A stretch of DNA of 64,000 nt from Agapetus fuscipes (Eukaryota > Arthropoda > Insecta > Trichoptera > Glossosomatidae). The stretch lies in assembly GCA_951799405.1 (NCBI GenBank), contig OX637343.1, positions 8,060,001 to 8,124,000 of the forward strand, in the 5' to 3' direction. The notes under the pieces were generated by a model. It saw nothing but the letters and a program-made list of their open reading frames with translations, made no database searches and was not told where the DNA came from. The position numbers and the translations under genes are program-made. Shown here in pieces: positions 9,001-18,341 of this stretch; the first letter of the stretch is position 1; every line of letters starts with the position of its first letter.

Positions 9001-12000
9001 TAAAGAGCTCCTCCCAGTTTGTTAATGACTGTGTGAGGGTGCACTGTAATAAGGAAAACCTGGTGTGCACAAAAAAAAAAAAAAATCCTTGACTTATAAG
9101 TTTGCATGAATCTGACCATCCATACTGTATAAAAAAACACTTTGCCAATGTCCCCCTGATTCAGAGAATGTTGGCAGGAGTTGCAGGGGCTATGTTCATC
9201 TGAGATTTGGGTTGCTTATGTTGTAGGCTTACATGCGGCATATGTAAGCGCGAACTTATAAGTGTCTGCTTGTGAAAATGTGTGTAATATGAATCTTAAA
9301 TGTTATATAGCTTTGCAATTCAGATAATAGATTAGTTTTCTATATTTTAGTGTAAGTTCTCGGTTACGCATGCTGCATGTTACGCAACGCTACTAAGCTA
9401 CACATATAGTGTAACTTCATGCCGCGTTGTCCCTGAAGAGGTTGTATGTGGCGAGTGGAACCTATTTATTTTACAGTTAATGGGGCCGGCCTTAGCCGTC
9501 CATTTCAGTTGAAGTGGAGTTTTCCTGGTTCTCATATCTTGTGAAAGATGAGTGTAAGCCTTGCCAGTATTTTATTTTAGATTTAAATAAGCACCAAAAT
9601 GAGAAATTATTTTTATTTACAAAATCCTAGTCACATAGAAAAAGTAATAATTTCAAATTTTGTACAGAGTGCATTTATACATACAATAGTAAAAAAAAAG
9701 AATAAATCTTTCTCAGAAGGATAACTATGAGGAATTATAAACCCTCCATTAGGGAAAGTACACTGCCAGGCCGGGCCGGCCAGGTAGTTTTCTTTGTCGT
9801 ATTTATGACATTACACTGTTTTGAGAATTGTTATTTTTTCACTTGGATGCATTAAGCTGACAAGATCGACAGCCGTATGTAAGACTGACGTTTGCTCACC
9901 GAGAAAAAAAAATCAAATTCAAAAATGTTCAGACCTCATTGCATAATTTAAGAACTGAGTATGGAATCATAAATTGGTGTTGAAATAATATGTTAAAACA
10001 CAAAATAATATTAAAGTATCAATCATGTTTCAGTTACCTAATTGAAACAATACTTTTCAAAATCCATTCGAAATCCAGCCGAGATCTCGCCGAGATCGAA
10101 TTTCTGATCCCTCGAGATCTCGACTAAGCGATCTCGTCTCGAGATTGTATTCTCTACATGCAGCATATGTAAACGAGAACTTACACTTGACTGCTTGATG
10201 TCATGCATGAATATTTAAAAAAATATCTTTCTAAATTAAACTATATATAATTAAAATTTCAAAGAGAATTGGTCATTTCACATACAAACCTAATATTTTC
10301 CCGTTTTTGTGTAAAAAATCACAATTATTTAGGTACTCAGACCTCAGATCAGGATAATTATACCTGATGATGGTTTGAGGATCGAAGACTTTTGTAGCTT
10401 CTTAGCAGGTTTCTAAGATATTCTGTGGAATACATATATATGTGACCAAAATGTTGTTGACCGAAAAGTCGTGTTTGTCGAAATATTGTGTGGACGAAGT
10501 GTCGAGTGACCGATTTGTCTATGGCCGAGTTGTCTTTGGACCGATTTGTCTATGGCCAAAATGTCGTTGGCCGAAAAGTCATGTGGACGAAGTGTCGTGT
10601 GACCGATTTGTCAATGGATGAACTGTCGTTGGACGAGTTGCCTTTTACCGATATGTCGTGACACGCCCTCAGAGGAGTTGCCCCATCGTACTTGTGTGAA
10701 TTGTGCAGAGTCTACCAGATAGGTGGAAAACGAAGCACTCTTCGTTCTGCACAGAGTGACGCCGTAAACAGGCTTCAACTGCCACTTCGACGGAACAGAA
10801 CCGGTTTCGGAGACAGGGCTTTTAGTTCGGCTGGTCCATCCTGCTGGAACAGTCTACCTCTGGAGTTGAGAACAGAGACCAGTGTTGGCAGTTTCAGGAA
10901 GTTGCTTAACACTATGTATGCGGGAATTTTCTCGCCAGATGGCAGCGTAGAGCGGGTGTTTTTTGAAATTTTCGCGCCAACATTAGACTTTTCGTAAAAC
11001 ATTTATATCTTACAATCTATTTGATATTTTTCAATGAAACTTTTAGTTTTTTACTTTGAAAATACGTCTCCGTTTATTTATTTAACACAATATCTATATT
11101 TATTTATTTTTGTGTACAAAAACATTCTACTTTCTTGGGAATCATAGAAACAACACTATTTCACAATCAAAATCATTTTATTCATACAGAATATCAATAT
11201 TATTTTGAAATTTTTAGCACATATTATAAAAAAAACTATAACCTAATAGTGTATAAACGTCTACGAATATAAAACGTACTAACGAAAGCAGGATATAGAA
11301 GTTACTGGAGAGACGAACGAAAGTGCAAAAATAAAATCCTTTGTTTAAAATTTCAATATTCTGTCTGTTTATTTTTATAGTTATTATTTTTTGTCCCGTC
11401 TCAAACTCATTGTATCGGCAGGTAGACAGATCGGGGACCGCTAAGGGTAGGTATCGCATGGCCCCCCACCCGTTTGATGCCACGTTTTTACAAGTTTCCC
11501 GCGCCCTACCGCTAGGCGCGACGAAACGAGTTTACACGTCTCCCGCACATTACTATAAAAAGGTGTATGACGAGTTAACTAGTTTCCCGCAAACGATGTG
11601 TTAAGACACATTTGTTTAACTAGTGCCACTAAACGGCGCTATGTACAAATTGGCCAATTATTATTATTATTAACGTCAAAAATCCTCTTTATCATAGTTC
11701 ATAAAATTTGTCAATTCAAAATTTGATTTCTTTGCAACTAGTCTTTAGTATTTATGTTGTTACAAAAGTTAAATTATGTTTTTGACTTGCAGAAATCTTC
11801 CAGTAGTTCTACTAACGCATCGAAAAACCCCAGAGACATTGCTTCTGTACTGAAAGCTACTACCAGTACAGACAAATCATCAAATATTCTAGTTGTTAAT
11901 ACAGAAGATGTCATAAAAACTGAGGACGAAGTGATAGAGATCATAGACGAGGCTGTGAAAGTTGAAGACAGTATTATCATCATCGACTCACAGCCAGATA

Positions 12001-15000
12001 AACAAATAGATCAAGGTGAAGGTGTCCAAGAAGTCGTTGATGCAAAAATTGAAGAAAACATGGAGATAGTTGAGAAGAAAGTTGAAAAAATTGAAGCTGA
12101 TGCGTCAAGCGTTAAGAGTGAAACGTTCAGCGAGAGAAATGGAAGAATCTATGTGAAATACAATTGTTTAATCTGTGGATTGCAGTACCCCAATAGGAGC
12201 TTCTTTAAAAAGCATAGAGACTCTGCTCACAAGTCGCTCATGTCAAAAATCAGTCGGACGACGAAACTGTGCAGTGTTCAATTGCACCGAGTACCTATGA
12301 CAGATTCCCCGGTGAGCGCAACGGCGAAAGAATGGGTTACGCTGCATCAAGAAAAGACAATCAAATACGACGTGAAGAATAGGTACGCAAATGTGACCCG
12401 ACATAATTGTGAAAATAAAGGTTCGGCGATGACGTGCAGCCCGACTGTTCGTCAATTAGAACAGCTGCGTAAGCGCAAATATAGCAACCGTTCTGCCGAT
12501 AGTTTTTTAGACAATAGTTGGGAGGAAGGGAGCGTGTCGAATGCGTCGATTACGAGCAGCAACTTTATCAATGACGATTCGGAAAAACTTAGCGAGACAA
12601 GCTCCAATACTACAAGCAAATCTTCCAACGATTCCGCTGCGATTGAAGCCTTGAGCAACGATTCAGATAATAAGGAAGAAGTTGTTGATGATTTGAATAA
12701 TGTGAAGGTTTCTAAGAAGAGGAAAAGGGTTAGTAGACAGAGCAAGAAGATAGCGAAGGCGCTTATAAGACAAGAAATTGATGACAGCAATGAAGAGAGG
12801 AGTCCTAGTCCGGTGTTGTCATCGAGCAAAAAAAGACGGAGAATACTGTCAGGTATTTTATTATTTTTATTATTTCATTTTAAGAGGAATGTGCTTCGTT
12901 TCTGCCCATTTAAATTAAGAAGATTTATCTTTATAAGTAGCAATTTTGTGTTTTTATCAAAGCATTTTCCTACATAAGTGTTTTTAGCTTCAACATCCTT
13001 AGGTATTTTAGTGTCATTTTCTGTGTTTTATTCTGTAAAATGAACTTCTTGTGTGTGTCACACCTCAAGGGCCCTCTCTGATCTTGGATTAGACTTTTTA
13101 AAAAGGTGTGTTTCGAGTGCTCCACGAAATACACCCTCAGATTTGGAGTTCTTCACTCTGGGTGGCAGTCTGTTCCACTCCACCGGACCTACAACACGGA
13201 AAGCATGGTCCACAATTAATCGCACCATCACCTGTAGATCTGAGTGTCTGCCTCCTCACACTCATCTCAACAGGCGAAATCATGTCAGTCACATAAGGTG
13301 GAGCCAAGCCATTGATGGCTTTATATACCATCAGGGAAATATAGTGGCCCAACCTCTCCGGGAAGCGAAGCCAACATAGTTTTACAAATACTAACAGTTG
13401 TCGCTGGTATGGTCAAGGGATAAGGGGTCGGCATTTCCATTATTGAAATCGCAAGTTTGAACCCCGCCTGCGTCGTGTCCTATCGACAATAACTTTGACT
13501 CTGGTTCGACAGATGTCATTGGGTAATTTTTAATTAAAAATAATAATGAATAGAGACGTGATAATATTATATAATGAATTATTGATTGATAATGTTAATA
13601 CCTTTTTCTAGCGAGGCAAAATGGGTTGGTGAATTGCATTAAAAAAAAACATATCTAAGCTACAGATATATTGTAACTTTTTGCCGCGTTATGTCCAAAG
13701 GGGTTGCATGTGGCGAATTGAACCTATATTTGGGTTTGAAATAAATACCGAAGCGGGAAATCATTTCTGACACCTTCGGTGGGATTCAAACCACTGCTCA
13801 CGGCATGGAATGCAAGCACTCTACTAACTGAGCTATTGACCGGACAATTCAAACCGGGCATTCCTCTTCACAAATCTATTTAAAAAAAACATCAGAGGTA
13901 TGTTAGCAAACCTTTGTAAATCAACTGCTAATGATTGTCTCTGTTAATTTTTCAGCCCCAGACAGTTCTGGTAGTGAATTTGAGGACAAGCAGCGCACTT
14001 GGCAAAAGAGTTTCACCCCCCAGAAATCACCGTCTTCATTGTCCTTGATCCTGAAGGTAGACCACAAGCAGAGCGGCAGCAAGACTTCTGCTTTCAAGCA
14101 GAAATCCCAAACCAACGGCAAAAAGCACCCGGCAGAGGAAAAGAGAGGCAAAACTTCAACGGCGTCAGATAGAAGGATGTCAGCATCAGATAAGAAATCA
14201 ACAGGGTCAGAAAAGAAGGCGGGGACATCAAATAGAAGGATGTCAGCGTCAGATAAGAGATCGACAGGGTCAGAAAAGAAGATGGGGATTTCAGTGTCAG
14301 ATAAGGCCACAGTGACATCAAATAGAAGGATGTCAGCGTCAAATAGCATGACGGCAGCGTCAGAAAATATGACGACGGCGACGGATAGACGGTTATCATT
14401 ATCGAAAGCAATACTGGTTGATTCAGATAAGAAATCCACGGATTCAGATACATTATCCAGCAGTGATGAAAATGAATCTGAAGGTATATTATTTTTATTA
14501 CTTCTTCTTTCCAATGTTAAATTGGCCTTAGGATATATAGATCACTAATTATAGTTATGCTATATACGATACCTTTGTATTTTTAAATAAATAATAATAT
14601 GGCGAGCTCCTGCACCGCTGTGACCGATTAGGGTCACGAACTGAATAAGATAGCTCAGTTGGTAGAGTGCTTGCATTCTACTATACCGAGAGCTCAGGTT
14701 TGAATCCCACCGAGGGTGTTGGAAATGATTTCTCGTTCCGGTGTTAACTTCGAACCCAAAAATAAAATATCGGCGAGGCTTACTCAGCCTTCACACAATA
14801 AATGAGTACCAGCCCCCCGAGGGCTGAGAAACTCTTACTTCAACTGAAGTTGCAATAAATATAAAAGTGAACTATGTAAGTACAACTCTGTTATTTTTTT
14901 ATAAAAAAAAATAACTCACCTTTTCTCTGTGTATAGACTGTAAGTTAGTTTGAATATACCTTTTTTATTTCTAGATGCCGCAACAAGTACACCAAACGGT

Positions 15001-17187
15001 GAGCCCGTCGACACTCCCTGCGATCTCACAGAGTACGAGCTCACCCAAGTCCTAAACAAGGCGGCCAACATGGTGCTACCTCTGGCGGCTTATCACAGCA
15101 CTCCCAGGATGGACTTCTTCAGGAAGATGCTGAAGAGCCGCAGTCTAGACGTGCAGTGGTCGCAGGGCGCCGTCAAGATCCTGAAGTCCTGGGAACCAGT
15201 ACACCGGAACCTCCTGCCCAATGAGAATCACGTGCCGTATCCAGAGTCTCCTCAGTGCAAGCCTAACACCGAAACCCTGCTGAGAGTCGGGAGCTTGAAG
15301 TACCTCAAGAAAGATAGGCCAAGGTATCTGAAGCAACTCCAGAAGGAGCAGGTTCAAAGACTTGCACCAAATTCAAATGAAAGCAATTCGAGAAAGGTTA
15401 ATGCGAATGATAACCGTAACAGTGTAATTTTGAATTCACGCAGCGTAAATACAAATGCGAGCAGTGTGAATTCAAGTGCTAAAAGTGTGGGTGGAATGAC
15501 TCAGTTGAATGTAAGTAGTGGAAGTGCGAAGTTGGACAGCGTAAATTTGAATTCGGGTAGCGGAAATCATAAATCGTTAGAGAAACTACTTTTAGAGGAA
15601 AGCAGGCCGCCTGTTTTTCAAGGTAGATTGAGCAGCATAAATCCTGTTGTAGGAATTCCGAGACCAGTTAATTATGTTGAAAACGAATCATTGTGCGAGA
15701 AAACTGGCTACTTGTCAGATAGTCTTGGTAAAACGCCGTCAAATTTGTCTTATAAATATAAAAGCGTAAACGATAACGCGATGGCCACTGGTGCTAATCT
15801 ATGTTTAATAATGAACAGATCAAATGTTGCGGATACAGAACAAAACAATACAATTAGCTCGCCGCTGTCTTCTCCTTTGGATGGAAATCAATCAGAGAAG
15901 ACAACAATCCGGAAAAAGAGCGTGAAGATAACTCCCGTTAGGGAAAATAGATTGGCGAGTCCAAGCAAAACAAACAATTTGCCGGTAATAGTTGATACTC
16001 GGTCATTAGCGAGCGCCAAAATTAATGCCAACTCGCAAAATAGAACTGAAAATTGTGATACAGGTAATGAAAATGGCAAGGTTGTAGTGCTGCAGCCCAG
16101 GATAAAATGCAAACCCGTCGCTCAGCTGATGCCCCAAAATACAAATAATAATTACGCTGCATCAACCAATAACAATTACCCTATGAACAGCGTAAAAAAT
16201 AATATTACGCCACCGAATTCAATGCAGTCAATGAGCTATTCCAGCGTTAGCGTTCCAGTGATCACAGAAACGACTCCAAATGTAAATTTTGGGAAAAGAA
16301 CAAGCTTTGAAACATTGCCAATGTTGCCGCAACAAGTCTTAGATGAATGTTTGCCTTTGATCCCCCCGGTGAAAGATGATCTTGCCAATGTTCAAATTCA
16401 AAATTGTTCTTCCCTTAGCAATCTGGCGAATCAGTCTGCGCATTTCGCTTCAAAAGTACAAACAAATCAATTTTATAATCCAGTAGGCGATGCCATTCAA
16501 ATCTCAGCGCCTTATTCTGTCTCGTATCACAACAATCCATCTTTTCCTGTCATTGCTTCAAATCCCAGTTCCATTGCTACAACATCTCAGATGTTTTCTC
16601 CCAGCTCTGTCAGTTCACATTCTCAGACAGCCGCCTCGATCCCCGCTACAAAGACAGCTTCTCCTAGTAGACTGGACTCAGCAACATCTTCTCCTTCAAC
16701 AAGAAATAAAGATCTGGAATCCGAAGGGATGTTTTTGAAATTCCAAAAGTCTTTAATGTTGAACGGCGTGTGGCTTTACTCTAAACCAAGGTTTCATAAT
16801 GCAAAGTCGCAATCAATACAATACTTAACGAGGTTTGATATAACGATAACCGAATCGTCCAGTCAGAATGTAGAAATAAAGAACTGTATATACATCGTTA
16901 GGCTTTTGATTTGCATTGACGAGTCCATTGTTTTACTTGTCGCTAATCGGAAAAATAGCAATCCCAACGGTGAAGATTATGAAGAAATTCGGAATTGGAA
17001 AGAGCTGTATCAGCAGCAGTTGTTGAAGGCTCTGCAGCAGAAAGAAGTGTTGGAGTCTATCCTGGCCAAGACGGCGACTTATCCGGAGAATCTGAAGAAG
17101 AAAGTTGATGTGTTTGTGAAGACGCTTAACGAGCTGTGGCGGAATCATGCGACTACGGGTTCCAACAATTATTGTGGAACAGTTTAA
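5953..17187 (+). CDS. ZAD-C2H2 zinc-finger protein, five exons, 1353 residues
   Basis: Proposed join: 5953-6078, 6269-6403, 11793-12852, 13956-14483, 14975-17187. Every intron has GT...AG ends, and the phases (0, 0, 1, 1) link the frames exactly, with a TAA at 17185-17187. The N-terminal ZAD has Cys pairs at residues 15/18 and 54/57. ZADs are arthropod dimerisation domains, usually attached to arrays of C2H2 fingers in nuclear DNA-binding proteins. Here only one C2H2 finger is seen (Cys212, Cys215, His228, His233), followed by long Ser/Asn/Lys-rich sequence. Basic stretches such as KKRKRVSRQSKK suggest nuclear import. The start was chosen because the ZAD begins within 15 residues of it. Function and orthology are not recognised. 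Alternative exons inside the 5.4 kb second intron cannot be excluded. Confidence 0.85.
6269..6403 (+). CDS. ZAD gene exon 2 (second half of the ZAD)
   Basis: Forty-five codons with the second ligand pair in IICDTC (Cys54, Cys57), then the amphipathic helix region typical of a ZAD (FHASLKSYQAKQ). It ends at AAT|GTGAGT, phase 0. The spacing between the two CxxC pairs is about 35 residues, normal for the family. Confidence 0.85.
6565..6772 (+). repeat. Rep245 copy, forward, in intron 2
   Basis: Starts CTATAATTTAAGTTGCAAGC and ends CCAACCTATGTCAAGGAAC. Shortened by small internal deletions. Confidence 0.8.
6870..6980 (+). pseudogene. CR1-like LINE tail, left part of a split copy
   Basis: The translation LLQRLHWLRVPERIEYKICV is the conserved segment just before the 3' end of CR1-type ORF2 (compare 22090-22160). 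The frame continues in IALRG and resumes at 10676 as VAPSYLCELC. The copy was therefore interrupted by the element at 6981-10665. Confidence 0.8.
6971..6980. repeat. 10-bp target-site duplication, left (CCCTCAGAGG)
   Basis: Identical to 10666-10675. It brackets the foldback-like element and lies in frame in the CR1 fragment. Confidence 0.85.
6981..7230 (+). repeat. Left inverted arm of the foldback element
   Basis: Sixteen or so tandem units of 15-16 bp with the alternating cores CGGTC, CGTCC and CGGCC. The outermost sequence TTCCACGACA pairs with TGTCGTGACA at 10652-10661. Confidence 0.85.
7245..7498 (+). repeat. SINE-B copy
   Basis: tRNA-like head ACCGGTCCGTAGTCTAGTGG, then a B-box-like GAGTTCAAATTTCGG. 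The family body follows (AAAGACCGGTCACTAAAGGT, then CAGCGGTGACCAAG). The best comparison copy is at 50216-50440. Confidence 0.8.
7608..7770 (+). repeat. Rep245 fragment carrying a SINE-A piece
   Basis: Rep245 sequence (GTAAGTT, then GTTACACATGCTGCAT) is interrupted by a minus-strand SINE-A 3' piece (about 7650-7715, AACGCAACTAAGC to TTGCCGCGTTGTC). It resumes at TACCTGCAAAATAAAAACCC. The same junction recurs at 9345-9390, so the composite was copied as a unit or the site was reused. Confidence 0.65.
7962..8088 (+). repeat. Rep245 copy, forward, truncated
   Basis: Starts CTATAATCTAAGTTGCAAAG. A central deletion is visible and it stops after GGCATTGGCAAATG. Confidence 0.75.
8104..9040 (+). pseudogene. 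Jockey/CR1-superfamily RT fragment with damaged YADD box
   Basis: Two frames (8108-8524 and 8633-9025) match the RT C-terminal half of the LINE at 33027-35858. They share SFNISKC, DLGV.FD, KFLR.L.MR and LYVPD.Y. The catalytic box reads YADG instead of the usual (F/Y)ADD. A frameshift and stop lie between 8524 and 8633. It is dead and 5' truncated. Confidence 0.8.
9086..9331 (-). repeat. Rep245 copy, reverse
   Basis: Begins CCTTGACTTATAAGTTTGCA and ends TTTGCAATTCAGATAATAGA. Preceded by an A-run. Confidence 0.8.
9345..9592 (-). repeat. SINE-A copy, headless, joined to a Rep245 piece
   Basis: Minus-strand SINE-A body (TTGCCG-type GCCGCGTTGTCCCTGAAG, then TTCAGTTGAAGTGG) with no tRNA-like head. 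Bases 9345-9380 are the same Rep245 junction seen at 7608. Confidence 0.7.
9593..10429. other. Foldback element interior, no gene
   Basis: No coding content. Around 10070-10150 lies a cluster of GAGATCTCG-like palindromic words. Near 10373 a CTGATGATGG-type motif resembles those in the hairpin elements. Confidence 0.4.
10430..10665 (-). repeat. Right inverted arm of the foldback element
   Basis: About fifteen units, the reverse complement of the left arm, with single-base differences and a few unit-order differences. It ends TGTCGTGACACG before the 10-bp duplication. Confidence 0.85.
10676..11000 (+). pseudogene. CR1-like LINE tail, right part of the split copy
   Basis: Continues the frame of 6870-6980. 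The translation has SYLCELCR, then RNRTGFGDRAF and AGPSCWNSLPLELR, the typical conserved C-terminal end of CR1-type ORF2. The stop is near 10995. Confidence 0.8.
11001..11470. other. Intron 2, AT-rich, nothing recognised
   Basis: No gene or familiar repeat. It may belong to the dispersed repeat that follows, because the first window copy is cut off at base 1. Confidence 0.4.
11471..11604. repeat. Dispersed repeat, copy 2
   Basis: Nearly identical to 1-137 and ends at the same place (AACGATGTGTTAAGAC against AACAATGTGTTAAAAC). It lies 190 bases before exon 3 of the ZAD gene. Confidence 0.8.
11793..12852 (+). CDS. ZAD gene exon 3 (acidic region, single C2H2 finger)
   Basis: Residues 88-440. 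A Ser-rich start is followed by an acidic, charged region (many VE/IE/DE runs). The C2H2 finger CLICGLQYPNRSFF...H...H sits at residues 212-233, and basic nuclear-localisation-like clusters lie near the end. The acceptor is GACTTGCAG at 11792 and the donor G|GTATTT at 12853, phase 1. The open frame continues past the donor, but that extension is intronic in character (hydrophobic and AT-rich). Confidence 0.85.
13040..13370 (-). pseudogene. CR1-like LINE 3' end, in intron 3 of the ZAD gene
   Basis: Minus-strand translation MVYKAINGLAPPYVTDM, then a broken conserved end. The 3' tail words (GTGTGTCACACCTCAAGGGC on the plus strand) match the CR1 copy at 30598-30990. Confidence 0.8.
13402..13642 (+). 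repeat. SINE-C copy in intron 3
   Basis: Head TATGGTCAAGGGATAAGG with a B-box-like AAGTTTGAACCCCGCC, then ACTTTGACTCTGGTTCGACA and an AT-rich tail with TAATAATGAAT repeats. Family copies are at 17321, 19497, 54119 and 58835. Confidence 0.75.
13653..13853 (-). repeat. SINE-A copy with a central deletion, in intron 3
   Basis: Both ends of SINE-A are present, and the minus-strand head is clear (TTAGTAGAGTGCTTGCATTC when reversed). About 100 bp of the middle is missing at GAACCTATATTTGGGTTTGA. Confidence 0.8.
13956..14483 (+). CDS. ZAD gene exon 4 (Ser/Lys tandem repeats)
   Basis: About 176 residues. The middle carries repeats of the type SDRRMSASDKKSTGSEKK, alternating with SNRRMSASDK variants, then a Ser/Asp-rich end. 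Phase 1 on both sides. Repetition at nucleotide level shows expansion by local duplication. Such sequence is probably disordered and a possible phosphorylation target (inference). Confidence 0.8.
14646..14855 (+). repeat. SINE-A copy in intron 4, 3' truncated
   Basis: Clear tRNA-like head with TAGCTCAGTTGGTAGAGTGC and GGTTTGAATCCCACCGAGGG. The body stops after CTTCAACTGAAGTTG. Confidence 0.85.
14975..17187 (+). CDS. ZAD gene exon 5 (conserved-looking block, disordered tail, coiled coil)
   Basis: Residues 617 to 1353. The first 120 residues are well-mixed and may fold (LTEYELTQVLNKAANMVLPL, then WSQGAVKILKSWEPVHRNLL). A long Asn/Ser-rich region follows. The final 60 residues (YQQQLLKALQQKEVL onward) look helical and may form a coiled coil. 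No known domain recognised. No AATAAA hexamer is obvious in the 60 bases after the stop. Confidence 0.8.
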
Positions 17188-17249
17188 CTATTGCATTTAA
17201 TAGAATATCATATTATTCATAGAGGATGGATCTACAATTGATAGAACAT

Positions 17250-17713
17250 CTATAATCTAAGTTGCAAGATGTATTGACATTTAAGGCTCACATTTAACGC
17301 GCCCACAAGCAGGTACATATTGCTGGGATGGTTGAGCGGATAAGGTGTTGGCACTTGAATTTGCATTATTCAAACAAGCGCAAGTTCGTACCCTGTCATG
17401 ACCTCTATGATTACTTGTAACCCTGGTTGAACAGATGTCATTGGGTAATTATTAATTAAGATATACAAAAAAATAAGGATTAATTGGTAATGTTAATACT
17501 TGTTTCTGGCCACGCAAAAGAGGTTCGTGAATCGCATTCCTTTTCACAAATCTTAAAAAATGTAAGTTTACGCTTACACATGCTGCATGTGTAAATACAA
17601 AATAAACCAAACCCTCAAATGAACATAAACTTGGCAACCCCTGCCATTTTTCCCTGAAACCGGGGTGGCATTGGCAAAAGTGAACCAAGTTTTTACAGCA
17701 TGGGTGGTCATTT
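17250..17713 (+). repeat. Rep245 copy, forward, split by a SINE-C
   Basis: The left part (17250-17319) carries TATAATCTAAGTTGCAAGAT and the right part (17561-17713) resumes at TGTAAGTTTACGCTTACACA. The SINE-C at 17321-17558 lies between them. The SINE is therefore the later insertion. Confidence 0.8.
17321..17558 (+). repeat. SINE-C copy inside Rep245
   Basis: Head TGCTGGGATGGTTGAGCGGA, then CAAGTTCGTACCCTGTCATG as the B-box region, then the family body and tail. Confidence 0.75.
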
Positions 17714-17729
17714 TACAGCATCAATTGTT

Positions 17730-17895
17730 TATTTTAATGAATTATTAATTATTAATTACCCAATAACATCTGTTGAACCAGGGTCAAAGTTACGGTCGAA
17801 TGACCCAGGCGGGGATCGTACCAACGTTATTCTATTCCAAATACGTTAGAAAGATCAGCCTGCTTGGCCCCTTCGGCCATAACACCGACAACTTA
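17730..17895 (-). repeat. SINE-C copy, reverse
   Basis: Minus-strand body with TGTTGAACCAGGGTCAAAGT and CCAGGCGGGGATCGTACCAA. The head ends near GCCATAACACCGAC. Confidence 0.75.
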
Positions 17896-18128
17896 ACATT
17901 ATACATTGATAAAATAAACAAGGTTGTTTGCAGAGCATGAAAAAAATGTATGGAGTCCAAGAAAAGATTACGCTGCTAAAGCCCATGATGTGGGGATATT
18001 TTAAAGTCTGCCTTTTGTTATTTGTTTATTTTTTTCTAAGTATTTGATTTTGTATGGAAAGGTTTTGGCCTACGTATATGTTATTATTTGGCCCTGCCAT
18101 ATTTCAGAAAGTCTGCTGATTTATTGTC

Positions 18129-18341
18129 GTAAGTTACAAAGATATGTTAACATTTTAAATTCATATTTGATGCATGCTCACAAACAGACACATGTTAGTT
18201 CGCCGTTACAAATGCTGATGTGTACTTGTAAATTAAAATTAAAATCTCAAATGAGCGTAAACCCTGCATTTTTTACCGCCCTTTTTTGTTACATGTGTGA
18301 TATTGGTAAAGTGAATATCATACAAACCTATGAGTCAAGTA
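18129..18341 (+). repeat. Rep245 copy, forward, diverged
   Basis: Recognisable from AAGTTACAAAGATATGTTAA to ACCTATGAGTCAAGTAATG, but the CCCTGAAACAGGGG core is badly mutated, so this is an old copy. Confidence 0.7.

Larger units (their letters stand above)
6981..10665. mobile_element. Foldback-like DNA transposon with modular inverted arms
   Basis: A 3685-bp insertion between two identical 10-bp copies of CCCTCAGAGG. Its ends are inverted arms of about 240 bp (6981-7230 and 10430-10665), each built of roughly 15 units of 15-16 bp with consensus near AACGACATTTCGGTC. Drosophila FB elements combine short tandem repeats in long inverted arms with a 9-bp duplication, and MULE elements have 9-11 bp duplications. 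The architecture fits that group. No transposase is visible inside. The interior is SINE-B, Rep245, SINE-A and a LINE fragment, so this is non-autonomous or loaded with later insertions. Confidence 0.85.

Noticed and set aside
11341..11604. LTR retrotransposon
   Set aside because: No paired terminal repeat, primer-binding site or pol region is visible. Only one repeat block is shared with the window start.
12453..12829. Minus-strand open frames overlapping ZAD exon 3 and similar ones over exon 4
   Set aside because: Antisense shadows of the low-complexity coding exons, with no splice or domain support.
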